A stretch of 64,000 nt of DNA, from contig NZ_JANQOO010000020.1 of the NCBI RefSeq assembly GCF_028285715.1, positions 372,001 through 436,000 on the forward strand. Reading direction: 5' to 3'. Every line of letters starts with the position of its first letter. Position 1 is the stretch's first letter. The DNA comes from Ulvibacterium sp. (GTDB lineage Bacteria; Bacteroidota; Bacteroidia; Flavobacteriales; Flavobacteriaceae). A program made the position numbers and the translations under genes. A model generated the notes under the pieces. It was not told where the DNA came from, did not search any database, and saw only the letters and a program-made list of their open reading frames with translations. Positions 54,947-64,000 of the stretch are shown here, piece after piece.

Positions 54947-55687
54947 GTGAAGCATAGAATTTTTTTCCTTAAAGTCGCCGTGGACAACTTGACAATGTCA
55001 GAAACTATCGGAGCAATAGAAAATGCTATTACCACAGAAAAGCAGATTCACCATGTCGTAGTCAATGCTGCGAAAATAGTTGCGATGCAATCTGATTTAG
55101 TTCTACGTCAAAGTGTAAATGAAGCAGATTTAATAAATGCTGATGGGCAAGCTGTTGTTTGGGCTTCAATTTTTTTAGGTAAGCCCCTAAAAGAAAGGGT
55201 AGCTGGCATTGACTTGATGGAAAACCTTGTGAATCTTGCGTATGCCAATCAATATAAGATATATTTTCTTGGAGCCAGGGAAGGGGTAATAAAAAAAGTA
55301 TTGGGTATATACTCAAAAAAGTACTCCCCAAACATTATAGCAGGTTATCGAAATGGTTATTTTGAAAAGAGAGAAGAACGTATAATTGCGGAAGAAATTG
55401 CTGATAGTAAAGCTAACATGCTGTTCGTGGGTATAAGCTCGCCTAAGAAAGAAAACTTTTTATATGAAAATAGATCTATATTACATAATGTAAATTTTAT
55501 TATGGGTGTGGGAGGAAGTTTTGATGTTGTATCCGGTAAAATAGAAAGAGCTCCTCTTTGGATGCAAAAAATTGGATTAGAATGGTTTTATCGATTTTTA
55601 CAGGAACCCAAAAGGATGTGGAAAAGATATTTTATAGGCAACACAAAGTTTATTTGGCTTGTGCTCAAGGAACGTTTTAAAAGTTAA
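54947..55687 (+). CDS. WecG/TagA/CpsF-family glycosyltransferase
   Basis: A protein of 246 residues, GTG start. VVNAAKIVAMQSDLVLRQSVNEADLINADGQAVVWAS contains the family signature including the conserved Asp before Gly-Gln. Then comes RVAGIDLMENL, the IYFLGAREGVIKKV nucleotide-sugar part and FVGISSPKKENF. GVGGSFDVVSGKIERAPLWMQKIGLEWFYRF is the closing motif. It transfers a sugar to lipid-linked intermediates, usually as the second step after the initiating transferase, whose gene follows 26 nt downstream. An 85-bp gap separates it from the ligase-like gene. Confidence 0.94.
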   Translation: MKHRIFFLKVAVDNLTMSETIGAIENAITTEKQIHHVVVNAAKIVAMQSDLVLRQSVNEADLINADGQAVVWASIFLGKPLKERVAGIDLMENLVNLAYANQYKIYFLGAREGVIKKVLGIYSKKYSPNIIAGYRNGYFEKREERIIAEEIADSKANMLFVGISSPKKENFLYENRSILHNVNFIMGVGGSFDVVSGKIERAPLWMQKIGLEWFYRFLQEPKRMWKRYFIGNTKFIWLVLKERFKS

Positions 55688-55713
55688 TATCTTTAACATC
55701 TTTTGAGGTTGTT

Positions 55714-57066
55714 ATGCTCTTTAAACAAGGAAGATATTCCGGATTCATTACTCCCATTTCTTATGTGATAGATTTGTTGGTCATAAATCTTTTTGCCCAC
55801 TACCTCCCCATTCAGTTGCAATCTCCGATTCTTTTCCATGGCTACGTCTCCTTGGCGTGGACGGTCATTTCTTTTCGCAACGAATTTTATAAAGTTCATA
55901 GATACACAAAAGTTGTTCATGTCTTAAAGTTGCTTTTTGTACAGTTCGTGTTTTTTTTTCTTGTCCTCTATGCGTTTATAGGGTTTTTTAAACAACCCAA
56001 TATCAGCAGACTTGCCTTGGGCCAATACTTCGTTTTCACTTTTGTAGCCGTATTTTCCATAAAATTCCTGAACTATATCCTATTAATGAAATATAGGCGA
56101 TTAGTTAAGGGCAACATCAGGAGAGTAGTGGTAATAGGGAAGAATAAAAAAACAGACCAGTTGATTAAGGTTTTTAATGAAAGAACGGAATTTGGATATC
56201 AATTCGTAATGCAATTCAGTCCTGAATCCTCGAAATTTAACACCACTAATTGCTTTGTATATATTGTGGAGAACAATGTTGACGAAATATATTGCTCGGT
56301 CTCAGAATTAACGGATTCGGAAATTGCCGAATTCATTGATTTTGCGGATAATAACCTTAAGACGCTGAAATTTTTGCCTGACAATAAGAAGATATTCTCA
56401 AAAAAGTTGAAGTTTGAATACTATGACTACCTTCCTATACTATCATTAAGGGACATACCGTTGCATAACAGCTTGAATGCATTTTTCAAAAGGGCTTTTG
56501 ACATAGGTTTTTCCTTGACTATGATATTCGGCATTTTATTATGGCTGGGCCCTCTTCTGGCCATATTGATCCGTTTGGAATCTAAGGGCCCCATCTTTTT
56601 TATACAACGGCGAACAGGTTTTGACAATAGAGAGTTTCAATGCTTTAAGTTTCGATCAATGACTATGAATAATAGGGCGGATGCAGTTCAGGCAGGGAAG
56701 AACGATGCTCGGGTAACCAAAATAGGCAAGTTTATACGTCGAACGAGCATTGACGAACTACCGCAGTTCTATAATGTACTCTTCGGCAATATGTCCGTAG
56801 TCGGTCCTCGCCCCCATATGTTGAAACATACAGATGAATATGCAAGTAAAGTAGATAAATATATGCTTCGTCATTTTGTAAAGCCAGGAATCACGGGTTT
56901 AGCCCAGGTAAGGGGATATAGAGGCGAGATTGAAAAGGACAGTGATATTCAGAACAGGATTAAGTTCGATATCTTTTATGTAGAGAACTGGTCGTTCTTT
57001 TTGGATGTAAAGATTATTGTCCAGACGATTATCAACGCCTTTTCAGGGGAGGAGAAGGCCTATTGA
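55714..57066 (+). CDS. Initiating polyprenyl-phosphate sugar-1-phosphate transferase (WcaJ/WbaP type)
   Basis: A protein of 450 residues. Four N-terminal membrane helices (about 10-140), a central Rossmann-like domain (about 145-250), then the phosphoglycosyltransferase core: KRAFDIGFSLTMIFGILLWLGPLLA, RRTGFDNREFQCFKFRSM, RRTSIDELPQFYNVLFGNMSVVGPRP and HFVKPGITGLAQVRGYRG. It attaches the first sugar phosphate to undecaprenyl phosphate and so starts the repeat unit. Placed beside WecG/TagA, it suggests a shared two-step priming. Confidence 0.95.
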   Translation: MLFKQGRYSGFITPISYVIDLLVINLFAHYLPIQLQSPILFHGYVSLAWTVISFRNEFYKVHRYTKVVHVLKLLFVQFVFFFLVLYAFIGFFKQPNISRLALGQYFVFTFVAVFSIKFLNYILLMKYRRLVKGNIRRVVVIGKNKKTDQLIKVFNERTEFGYQFVMQFSPESSKFNTTNCFVYIVENNVDEIYCSVSELTDSEIAEFIDFADNNLKTLKFLPDNKKIFSKKLKFEYYDYLPILSLRDIPLHNSLNAFFKRAFDIGFSLTMIFGILLWLGPLLAILIRLESKGPIFFIQRRTGFDNREFQCFKFRSMTMNNRADAVQAGKNDARVTKIGKFIRRTSIDELPQFYNVLFGNMSVVGPRPHMLKHTDEYASKVDKYMLRHFVKPGITGLAQVRGYRGEIEKDSDIQNRIKFDIFYVENWSFFLDVKIIVQTIINAFSGEEKAY

Positions 57067-57129
57067 CCCTTTTTAAATGTTTCTTTGATGTATATTTTGT
57101 TTGAAAATCACTAATTGAAAAATGAATTG

Positions 57130-58101
57130 ATGAAAAAAGTGCTAATAACCGGCGGAGCTGGATTTTTGGGATCCCACCTTTGTGATCGTTTTATAGAGGA
57201 AGGATTTTATGTCATTGCCATGGACAATCTCATAACCGGAGATCGCAAAAACATAGAACACCTTTTTCCTTTGAAACAATTCGAGTTTTATTACCATGAT
57301 GTAACAAAGTTTGTGCACATTCCTGGCAAGTTGGATTATATCCTCCATTTTGCCTCTCCAGCAAGCCCTATTGATTATTTGAAAATCCCTATCCAAACAC
57401 TAAAAGTTGGATCTTTGGGCGCATTAAACCTTTTAGGTTTGGCTAAGGAGAAGAAGGCCACAATTTTGGTGGCATCTACCTCGGAAGTTTACGGAGATCC
57501 TTTGGTTCATCCTCAAAATGAGGACTACTATGGTAATGTAAGTCCGGTGGGCCCAAGAGGAGTATATGATGAAGCCAAGCGTTTTATGGAGTCGATTACA
57601 ATGGCCTACCATCGTTTTCATGGACTGGACACACGAATAGCGCGCATTTTCAATACCTACGGGCCTCGAATGCGTTTAAATGATGGCCGTGTTGTTCCTG
57701 CCTTTATGGGTCAGGCTTTACGCGGAGAAGATTTAACGATTTTTGGGGATGGCTCCCAAACGCGATCCTTTTGTTTTATAGACGATCAAGTCGAAGGAAT
57801 ATACCGACTATTGTTCAGCGACTATGTAGACCCTATTAATATTGGAAACCCTCATGAGGTTACGATTAAAGAGTTTGCAGAGGAAATCATTAAACTGACC
57901 GGGACCAATCAAAAAATTGTCTACAGGCCATTACCTGAAGATGACCCTCTACAAAGACAACCTGAGATTACCAAGGCCAAAGAGATATTGGGATGGGAGC
58001 CTAAAGTAATGCGAGAGGAGGGTTTAAAAATCGTATACGATTATTTTAAGTCCCTAAACCCCAATGAGCTACAAAAGAGGGAACATAGGAATTTTTTATA
58101 A
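57130..58101 (+). CDS. UDP-glucuronate decarboxylase-like NAD-dependent epimerase/dehydratase
   Basis: A protein of 323 residues from ATG 57130; an in-frame TTG at 57115 would add five. Extended SDR with GGAGFLGS at the N-terminus, the Ser-Tyr-Lys triad (STSEVYG; YDEAKR), and UXS features [34 protein letters not shown] and [16 protein letters not shown]. The product would be UDP-xylose (from UDP-glucuronate). The sugar may enter the polysaccharide. It is 63 nt after the initiating transferase. Confidence 0.9.
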   Translation: MKKVLITGGAGFLGSHLCDRFIEEGFYVIAMDNLITGDRKNIEHLFPLKQFEFYYHDVTKFVHIPGKLDYILHFASPASPIDYLKIPIQTLKVGSLGALNLLGLAKEKKATILVASTSEVYGDPLVHPQNEDYYGNVSPVGPRGVYDEAKRFMESITMAYHRFHGLDTRIARIFNTYGPRMRLNDGRVVPAFMGQALRGEDLTIFGDGSQTRSFCFIDDQVEGIYRLLFSDYVDPINIGNPHEVTIKEFAEEIIKLTGTNQKIVYRPLPEDDPLQRQPEITKAKEILGWEPKVMREEGLKIVYDYFKSLNPNELQKREHRNFL

Positions 58102-58372
58102 TAGGCAACAAATTAGGGAAACATTTTTCAGCCTTTAAGACAATCGTGAACGGCCGCGAAATAATGGAAAAAAGAGCTTTAGGGCTTTCAAAATATACCG
58201 AAATGTTTTTTGGTTTCAGTCATAAAAGTAATCGATATGACCTGATTGAGTATATCCGAAGAACAAACCTATATTTAAGTGTTTGAAAACCGTAAATATT
58301 TGTAATATTTTCAAATTATTCATTGAGGGTTAAAATATTGAAGGCGGCATTTATTATCAAGTTATAATTAGG

Positions 58373-59674
58373 ATGCAAAAAATAGGAATTTCTAAGTTTT
58401 TTGATATGTTCTATACAGAAGGTGATTGGGTAATAAAGACCTTTTGGAATAGTCTCTTCGTTGCTTTTTTCCTAATGCCTTGCGGAATTAATCTTCCCTC
58501 CCCCTTTTTTATTATTTCCATGGGCTTTGGGATGGGCATAGTTGTGAGGGATAGAGAAAAATTCGTTTTTGAGCCTGCTATGCTCCTATTCCCATTGTAT
58601 TTCGTGCTCATGTGTACCGGGCTCTTGTACACCGAGAATTTACACAATGGTATAGATTTGATACAACGTTCACTTTCTTTATTGTTGTTTCCTGTTATTT
58701 TCATGTTTGTTAAAGAGGATGCCGCAACGGTAAAAAGGTTGTTCGATTTCCTACTTGCCGGGCTCCTGATTTCATTTTGTATAAACTTTTTTAACGCAAC
58801 CCTGGGTTTTGTATCCCACATTTTGGAGAATACTTCTACTATGGGAATATTTCCAATTTTCGATTTGGCAATTAACGAATGGCATACGTTTTATTTGGGT
58901 TCCGCGTTTTCAAAATGGGTTAACCCTAATTACATTTCCATTTACATACTGCTGGTACTGGGATATTATCTCAAAAATAAATTGGTTTCTAGGAACCGTC
59001 TCTTAGTAGTACTACTACTATTTGCCTATATCTTTTTGTTGGCATCTATTGCAGCCTACGTAATATTGGGTTTGATGTCCATATTGTTGCTTATTGATGT
59101 AGATGACAAACAGAGGAAATACACCGGTATTATTATTTTCATCTTGGGGGTTACCATATTTCTAAACAATCCAAGAGTGTACGGATTTTATGAACTCGTA
59201 AAGGATTTTAATGGAGTTGCCGACCAGGAAGTCGGGGTTTTGGGAAAAGCCAAAGTATTATCTTGGGACGCCAGCATAAAATTAATTCTGGAAGCCCCTA
59301 TCCTTGGATATGGTACAGGTGATGCCAATGATGCCTTAATGGAAAAATACGAGGAGTTGGGATATGGGTTTAACTTTCAAAACCAATATAATGCTCACAA
59401 TCAATTCCTTCAGACCTACCTACAGACAGGTTTTGCAGGTTTTGCGGTTTTATTGGTAATCTTTGTTCTTTTGGCATTGCGATTAAAAGGCGGTCGCCAT
59501 GAATTTTCAGTTTTCTTGATTCTTTTTATTTCACTGTTGGCGGAATCCATGTTGGTACGCTTCAACGGTATCGTGTTCTTTTCCATTGTGGTTCCCCTAC
59601 TACTAAAGAAAAGGAGCATTTTGGGGGGGCGGGTAATTAGGAACACCGAAAAGGTCATTCCACTAAAATTATAG
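58373..59674 (+). CDS. O-antigen ligase/polymerase-family membrane protein, copy 2
   Basis: A protein of 433 residues with about 11 membrane helices. TGLLYTENLHNGIDLIQRS and ILGYGTGDANDALMEKY..NAHNQFLQTYLQTGFAGF place it in the WaaL/Wzy superfamily, with the conserved HNQ. It shares these motifs in the same places with the protein at 53569. A 270-bp gap without gene (58102-58372) sets it apart from the main operon, and its base composition is closer to the flanking genes. It may be the general O-antigen ligase. Confidence 0.82.
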   Translation: MQKIGISKFFDMFYTEGDWVIKTFWNSLFVAFFLMPCGINLPSPFFIISMGFGMGIVVRDREKFVFEPAMLLFPLYFVLMCTGLLYTENLHNGIDLIQRSLSLLLFPVIFMFVKEDAATVKRLFDFLLAGLLISFCINFFNATLGFVSHILENTSTMGIFPIFDLAINEWHTFYLGSAFSKWVNPNYISIYILLVLGYYLKNKLVSRNRLLVVLLLFAYIFLLASIAAYVILGLMSILLLIDVDDKQRKYTGIIIFILGVTIFLNNPRVYGFYELVKDFNGVADQEVGVLGKAKVLSWDASIKLILEAPILGYGTGDANDALMEKYEELGYGFNFQNQYNAHNQFLQTYLQTGFAGFAVLLVIFVLLALRLKGGRHEFSVFLILFISLLAESMLVRFNGIVFFSIVVPLLLKKRSILGGRVIRNTEKVIPLKL

Positions 59675-59774
59675 ATTTTTGTCCAGTCAAAGAAAGATTG
59701 AAAACGAGATGAAGAAGGTTTTTGGTTAGCTTGTTTTTCTGGGCGGGAATTGGTTATACATTGGGGGAATAGGT

Positions 59775-59782
59775 TATTTTTG
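59775..59782 (+). promoter_or_regulatory. -7 element (TATTTTTG) before purD
   Basis: An exact TAnnTTTG match ending 25 nt before ATG 59808. A TTG at about 59750, 22 nt upstream, could serve as the -33 element. Confidence 0.6.
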
Positions 59783-59807
59783 ACACGTATATCAATATTG
59801 GAGTTTT

Positions 59808-61079
59808 ATGAATATTTTGATTCTTGGCTCGGGAGGCCGCGAACATACCTTTACCTGGAAGCTAGCACAAAGCCCCAAAGTATCCCAGCTTTTTGTAGCT
59901 CCAGGAAATGCTGGAACAGCTGCTTTGGCCAAAAACATACCGATTGGTGTAAATGACTTTGAAGCCATTAAGGAAGTCGTATTGTCCAAGGGAATACACA
60001 TGGTTGTTGTTGGTCCTGAAGATCCTTTGGTCAATGGTGTTCATGATTTTTTCCTTAATGACCCGGAACTGAGGGATATTCAGGTTATAGGACCCCAAAA
60101 ATTAGCGGCAAATTTGGAAGGCAGCAAAGAATTCGCAAAGCAGTTCATGCATCGCCATAATATCCCTACCGCGGCCTATCAAAGTTTTACGGTAGAACAA
60201 CTCGAAAATGGATTGGCCTTTTTGGAAACGATGCCTCCCCCTTACGTTTTAAAAGCTGATGGCTTGGCAGCCGGCAAGGGAGTGGTCATCTTGAGTGATT
60301 TGGAGAAGGCGAAGCAAGAACTCACTTCCATGTTAAAGGAGGCAAAGTTTGGAGCAGCGAGCAGCAGAGTGGTCGTAGAGGAATTTTTGACAGGGATAGA
60401 GTTAAGTGTTTTTGTCTTGACCGATGGGAAGAATTTCAAGGTCCTCCCTACGGCAAAGGACTATAAACGCATTGGTGAAGGCGATACAGGATTGAATACC
60501 GGCGGAATGGGAGCTATTTCCCCGGTCCCTTTCGCCAATAAGGATTTTATGGATAAGGTACATGCCAGAATCATTAAACCTACGGTAGAAGGCCTTAGAA
60601 CAGATGGTTTACCTTACAAGGGTTTCATTTTCATAGGATTGATTAAAGTAGGCAATGATCCCTATGTTATTGAATACAATGTGCGTATGGGAGATCCAGA
60701 GACCGAAGTGGTCGTTCCGAGAATCGAAACCGATTTGGCAGAAGTCTTTCAAGCGGTTGCGGATCAGGCTTTGGACAAGGTAGATCTTCAAATAGATGAG
60801 CGCTCGGCCACAACAGTTATGACTGTCTCTGGAGGTTATCCTGAAGCCTATGAAAAGGGACACACGATTTTTGGTCTGGAAGACGTTTTCGATTCATTGA
60901 TTTTCCACGCCGGCACAAAATTGGAGAATGGTAATGTAGTCACTAATGGAGGTAGGGTGATGGCATTTACCTCTTTTGGAACCAACTTTCGGGACGCATT
61001 GGCCAAATCTTACAAAAGCATAGAAAAAATAGATTTCGATAAGATGAATTACAGAAAGGATATTGGTTTTGATTTATAA
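59808..61079 (+). CDS. purD: Phosphoribosylamine--glycine ligase
   Basis: GAR synthetase, step two of de novo purine synthesis, 423 residues. Motifs: GSGGREHTF at the N-terminus, VVGPEDPLVNGV, the ATP-grasp segments KADGLAAGKGVVI and NTGGMGAISPVPF, then IEYNVRMGDPETEVV with metal and ATP ligands. Its stop overlaps the convergent stop of the small membrane protein gene by 6 nt. A promoter element lies just upstream, so it is independent of the polysaccharide locus. Confidence 0.97.
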   Translation: MNILILGSGGREHTFTWKLAQSPKVSQLFVAPGNAGTAALAKNIPIGVNDFEAIKEVVLSKGIHMVVVGPEDPLVNGVHDFFLNDPELRDIQVIGPQKLAANLEGSKEFAKQFMHRHNIPTAAYQSFTVEQLENGLAFLETMPPPYVLKADGLAAGKGVVILSDLEKAKQELTSMLKEAKFGAASSRVVVEEFLTGIELSVFVLTDGKNFKVLPTAKDYKRIGEGDTGLNTGGMGAISPVPFANKDFMDKVHARIIKPTVEGLRTDGLPYKGFIFIGLIKVGNDPYVIEYNVRMGDPETEVVVPRIETDLAEVFQAVADQALDKVDLQIDERSATTVMTVSGGYPEAYEKGHTIFGLEDVFDSLIFHAGTKLENGNVVTNGGRVMAFTSFGTNFRDALAKSYKSIEKIDFDKMNYRKDIGFDL

Positions 61080-61295
61080 ATAAGAGTGGGAGGTAATACT
61101 CTTGTCCTCCTCATTATTGTCATTGAACTTTTTCAACTGTAACATCCAGTAAACAAATGCCACGGCCCCAATAATGAACAATAACCAATTTAAAATATTC
61201 GCTAACCACCAACTATCCAGTTCACGAAGAATATCATAAGGCGCAAAAAGGTAATCAACGAACAAAGTCTCTATCCCTCTGAAAAATGAAGTCAT
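61074..61295 (-). CDS. 73-residue single-pass membrane protein
   Basis: MTSFFRGIETLFVDYLFAPYD, an amphipathic start, then one membrane helix (about 32-52: ANILNWLLFIIGAVAFVYW) and a polar tail (FNDNNEEDKSITSHSYL). I recall near-identical small proteins next to purD in other flavobacteria (a DUF6341-like family; uncertain). Function is unknown. It converges on purD with a 6-nt overlap of stop codons and is divergent from the next gene. Confidence 0.78.
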   Translation of the reverse strand: MTSFFRGIETLFVDYLFAPYDILRELDSWWLANILNWLLFIIGAVAFVYWMLQLKKFNDNNEEDKSITSHSYL

Positions 61296-61334
61296 CTTAC
61301 TGTATATTTAACCACAAAAGTATAAAAAGTCGGA

Positions 61335-62270
61335 ATGATTTCAAGCATTTTTGAAAAAACAAAACCTATAAACTACCTAATCGTTTTTGGTGTTCTGTTC
61401 CTTTTTTATTGGTTGGCTCATTTTCTACTTTTCAAAAGAGCATACGCCCCAGAGGAATTGGTCGGGAAAATTTTTGTTTTGGGAGTGCTTTTATTCAGCC
61501 TATTCGTGGTCAATTTCATATGTCACAGGAATAAGATTACCGCTACAAGTTCCTATGCCTTGTTATTTTATGCCCTGTTACTTTTGGTTTTTCCTGAAAC
61601 AATGACTGACAGTGGCGCTATATTTTGCAGCTTTTTTTTGCTTTTGGCAACACGAAGGATAATAAGTCTTAAGTCCCTAAAAAATATAAAATTAAAGATT
61701 TTTGATGCTACGATCTGGATAATGGTTTCTAGCCTTTTCTATAATTGGGCTATTCTTTACTTGTTTCTCGTTTTAGCGGCAATATACATCTATGAGCCCA
61801 AGAATATCCGGAATTGGCTGGTTCCGTTTGCCGGAATTTTTACGGTTTTTGCGATTGCCTATTGTGTTTTGGCCTTGATTGAAAAGCCAAATCTGTTACT
61901 TATGCACTATGAGTTTTCTCCTAATTTCAATTCACAGTATTTTTTTAATTGGAGTAATAGCACCAGGTTGGTCATTTATATTCTGGTAACCTCTTTGGCC
62001 GCATTGTTGGCCTTTATAAAGTTGGGAAAATCCGGGCTTGGCAAGGTAATTACCATACGACTTATAGCGCTCTCGTTCGGCATTGGTATTGTTCTCAAGG
62101 TTTTGACCACTTCCAACAATACCTATCCGGTAATCTTGACCTTCTTTCCTGCGGCAGTTTTTATGACCAACTATTTGGAATCCATAAAACGACCGAACAT
62201 AAAGGAAATCATTCTTATGCTTTCCGTATTTATACCCATTATGGTCTTTTTTATCAGTTTGATCTTATAA
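61335..62270 (+). CDS. Multi-pass membrane protein, 311 residues
   Basis: About eight to nine membrane helices covering nearly the whole length, starting ISSIFEKTKPINYLIVFGVLFLFYW. It contains the segments PETMTDSGAIFCSFFLLLATRRI and AAVFMTNYLESIKRP. It resembles a flavobacterial membrane protein family I recall as DUF6427. Function is unknown. The DUF4254 gene follows 29 nt downstream, then the GT9 gene, so a role in the envelope or glycan transport is conceivable from context only. Confidence 0.75.
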   Translation: MISSIFEKTKPINYLIVFGVLFLFYWLAHFLLFKRAYAPEELVGKIFVLGVLLFSLFVVNFICHRNKITATSSYALLFYALLLLVFPETMTDSGAIFCSFFLLLATRRIISLKSLKNIKLKIFDATIWIMVSSLFYNWAILYLFLVLAAIYIYEPKNIRNWLVPFAGIFTVFAIAYCVLALIEKPNLLLMHYEFSPNFNSQYFFNWSNSTRLVIYILVTSLAALLAFIKLGKSGLGKVITIRLIALSFGIGIVLKVLTTSNNTYPVILTFFPAAVFMTNYLESIKRPNIKEIILMLSVFIPIMVFFISLIL

Positions 62271-62299
62271 TGGGGTATATTTGAAAAAAGCCTAGAATT

Positions 62300-62902
62300 A
62301 TGTTCAGTGAGTTCGCCTTTGGAATTTTTGAGGAAAGTATCCAAAACTATCATATTGAAGACCAGGTTGAACAACCTTTTGAAAATCGGTATCCCAATGA
62401 TGACATCACGCATCTGCTATATCGAAAAAACTGGATAGATACCGTACAGTGGCATTATGAGGATATTATTCGCGACCCGGATATCGAACCAAAAAAAGCC
62501 TTGGAAATAAAGCGAAAAATCGATGCTAGCAACCAGGACCGAACGGACTTGGTAGAGTATATCGATAGTTATTTCCTAGAAAAATACCAGTCAGTTGAAA
62601 TCTTGAAGGATGCAACTATCAATACCGAAAGTCCGGCATGGGCTTTGGACAGGCTTTCTATTTTGGCCCTTAAAATCTATCATATGCAGGTTGAGGTAAA
62701 TCGCAAGGATGCTGCACCCGAACATATCGAAAAATGCACCGATAAATTGAGGGTTTTGCTGGAGCAGAAAAAAGATCTTTCCATGGCAATAGACCAATTA
62801 TTGGCCGATATCGAGGCCGGACGAAAATATATGAAGGTCTACAAGCAAATGAAGATGTACAATGACGAGGAACTAAACCCGGTCCTTCGTGCCCAAAAAT
62901 AA
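62300..62902 (+). CDS. DUF4254-domain protein
   Basis: A soluble protein of 200 residues, predicted almost entirely helical. LLYRKNWIDTVQWHYEDIIRDPDI, KRKIDASNQDRTDLVEYIDSYF, INTESPAWALDRLSILALKIYHM and LLADIEAGRKYMKVYKQMKMYND match the DUF4254 family, which is usually next to GT9 genes. The biochemical role is not known. It overlaps the heptosyltransferase-like gene by 14 nt, so the two are translationally coupled. Confidence 0.88.
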   Translation: MFSEFAFGIFEESIQNYHIEDQVEQPFENRYPNDDITHLLYRKNWIDTVQWHYEDIIRDPDIEPKKALEIKRKIDASNQDRTDLVEYIDSYFLEKYQSVEILKDATINTESPAWALDRLSILALKIYHMQVEVNRKDAAPEHIEKCTDKLRVLLEQKKDLSMAIDQLLADIEAGRKYMKVYKQMKMYNDEELNPVLRAQK

Positions 62903-63938
62903 AATCAGACATATTCTAGTTATCCGCTTTTCCGCAATGGGCGATGTAGCGATGACCGTTCCTGTACTTTTCGCTTTAATTCGGCAATATCCTAATCTAA
63001 GAATAACGGTATTGACCCGTACTTTTTTTACACCGATGTTCACTACATTGCCAAATGTGGAAGTGTTTAGAGCAGACTTGAAGGGAAAGCATAAGGGATT
63101 CTTGGGATTATGGGGCCTGTTTGGGGAAATAAAAGGTAAAGGAATAGATGTGGTGGCCGATCTCCATAACGTTTTGAGAACTCAAGTCCTTAAACGGTTC
63201 TTCGTTTTAAGTGGAATACCTTTTTACCAAATAGACAAGGGGAGACAGGAAAAAAAAGCATTGACTAAGGAAGTAGGCAAAGACTTTAGACCCTTAAAAA
63301 CCACACATGAACGTTATGCAGATGTATTTGGGAGGCTAGGTTTTTCACTGGACTTGTCCCATGAATTCACAATTAATAAGGGAAAGCTATCGAAAAAAGT
63401 AGTAGGGCTTACCGGTGCCAAAACACGGAAATGGTTGGGGATAGCCCCATTTGCCACTTTTCCAGGGAAACAATACCCTTCAGATTTAATGGAAGAAGTA
63501 ATAAGCCGAGTTTCCAAAACCGAAAGGTACAAAATCATGCTTTTTGGTGGAGGTCAGCAAGAAATCCAACTTTTGGATACTTGGGCGAATATGTACGACG
63601 GTTGCATTAACGTGGCTGGCAAGCTTTCCTTTGGGGGCGAACTGGCCTTAATCTCCAACCTGGACGCAATGGTTTCCATGGATAGTGGTAATGGCCATCT
63701 TGCCGCCATGTACGGTGTTCCCGTAATCACACTGTGGGGCGTTACCCATCCCTATGCCGGGTTCGCTCCCTTTGAGCAGGACATCAACAACTCCCTATTA
63801 TCCGATAGGGAGCGTTATCCAAGTATTCCAACTTCGGTATACGGGAATAAATGTCCAGCAGGCTATCAGCAAGTTATGCGCACAATTGAAGCCGAGACTG
63901 TAGTGGAAAAAATAGAATACGTATGCTTTAAAAAGTAG
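62889..63938 (+). CDS. Family 9 glycosyltransferase (heptosyltransferase-like)
   Basis: A protein of 349 residues, GTG start overlapping the DUF4254 gene by 14 nt. GT-B fold of family 9: ILVIRFSAMGDVAMTVPVLFAL at the N-terminus, VVADLHNVLRTQVLKR, and VSMDSGNGHLAAMYGVPVITLWGVTHP near residue 260, which holds the donor-binding His. GT9 enzymes add heptose or a related sugar to the LPS inner core. The acceptor here is likely the lipid A-core of the outer membrane. Confidence 0.93.
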   Translation: MPKNKIRHILVIRFSAMGDVAMTVPVLFALIRQYPNLRITVLTRTFFTPMFTTLPNVEVFRADLKGKHKGFLGLWGLFGEIKGKGIDVVADLHNVLRTQVLKRFFVLSGIPFYQIDKGRQEKKALTKEVGKDFRPLKTTHERYADVFGRLGFSLDLSHEFTINKGKLSKKVVGLTGAKTRKWLGIAPFATFPGKQYPSDLMEEVISRVSKTERYKIMLFGGGQQEIQLLDTWANMYDGCINVAGKLSFGGELALISNLDAMVSMDSGNGHLAAMYGVPVITLWGVTHPYAGFAPFEQDINNSLLSDRERYPSIPTSVYGNKCPAGYQQVMRTIEAETVVEKIEYVCFKK

Positions 63939-63944
63939 TCTTGG

Positions 63945-64000
63945 TTATACAGTTTGCGGCTTGGGTTGAATAGATTTAAAATACTGGCGCAATTGTGCCA
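63945..64000 (-). other. Possible 3' end of a minus-strand gene
   Basis: From the right edge the minus strand reads in frame to a stop at 63945, ending LRQYFKSIQPKPQTV. Seventeen codons are too few to name a product or be sure it is coding. It would converge on the GT9 gene with a 6-nt gap. Confidence 0.3.

Overview
The window is a piece of a chromosome from a marine-type member of the Flavobacteriaceae (Bacteroidota). This rests on type IX secretion (T9SS) and gliding-type surface proteins (PorP/SprF, SprB-like repeats, a type B sorting domain), on promoters with the Bacteroidota -7 element TAnnTTTG, on the near absence of Shine-Dalgarno sites, and on families typical of this group (DUF4837, DUF4254, flavobacterial small membrane proteins, a GH3-like enzyme, a PorE-like OmpA protein). 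No tRNA, rRNA, IS element or CRISPR array was recognised.

Layout. (1) 1-12577, minus strand: a three-gene T9SS surface operon, transcribed in the order type B-sorted Ig/PKD-like adhesin, PorP/SprF fused to two SPOR-like domains, then a giant SprB-like adhesin (more than 2735 residues) that runs off the left edge. (2) 12.8-32.9 kb: housekeeping genes. These are glnS, a BamA/TamA-like barrel, an SPFH protein, gltX, a DUF4175-like membrane coiled-coil protein, ybeY, mnmG, a lipoprotein, a methyltransferase, an OmpH/Skp-like lipoprotein, a DoxX-like protein, a DNA polymerase III delta'-like subunit, pgk, a LysM lytic transglycosylase and a DUF4837 lipoprotein. Two parS-like ParB sites flank mnmG. 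(3) 33.0-41.2 kb: two tandem 56-residue membrane proteins between strong terminators, a PorE-like OmpA/PD40/SPOR-like protein, tatA, an M23 peptidase, a GH3-like protein and a 562-residue protein with a nucleosidase-like C-terminal half. (4) 41.2-59.7 kb: a surface polysaccharide (O-antigen/EPS) locus with Wzz, RfbC, methyltransferase, Wzx, a MurB homologue, MBOAT plus SGNH-like acylation pair, pyruvyltransferase, Wzy, GT4, a WaaL/Wzy-like protein, a WecG/TagA enzyme, an initiating phosphoglycosyltransferase, UDP-glucuronate decarboxylase and a second ligase-like protein. Its middle part is visibly AT-richer than the flanks. (5) 59.8-64.0 kb: purD, small and multi-pass membrane proteins, a DUF4254 protein and a GT9 heptosyltransferase-like enzyme.

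How it fits together. Much of the window concerns the cell envelope: T9SS-exported adhesins and their outer-membrane anchors, peptidoglycan contact (SPOR-like, OmpA, LysM, M23 domains), outer-membrane assembly (BamA-like, OmpH/Skp) and a Wzx/Wzy-type polysaccharide. The items most worth a second look are the two parS sites around mnmG, an SPOR-like module shared by two T9SS-related loci, the 0.8-kb internal duplication in the giant adhesin, a MurB homologue with a basic insertion inside the polysaccharide locus, and the tandem 56-residue membrane proteins that are easily missed.
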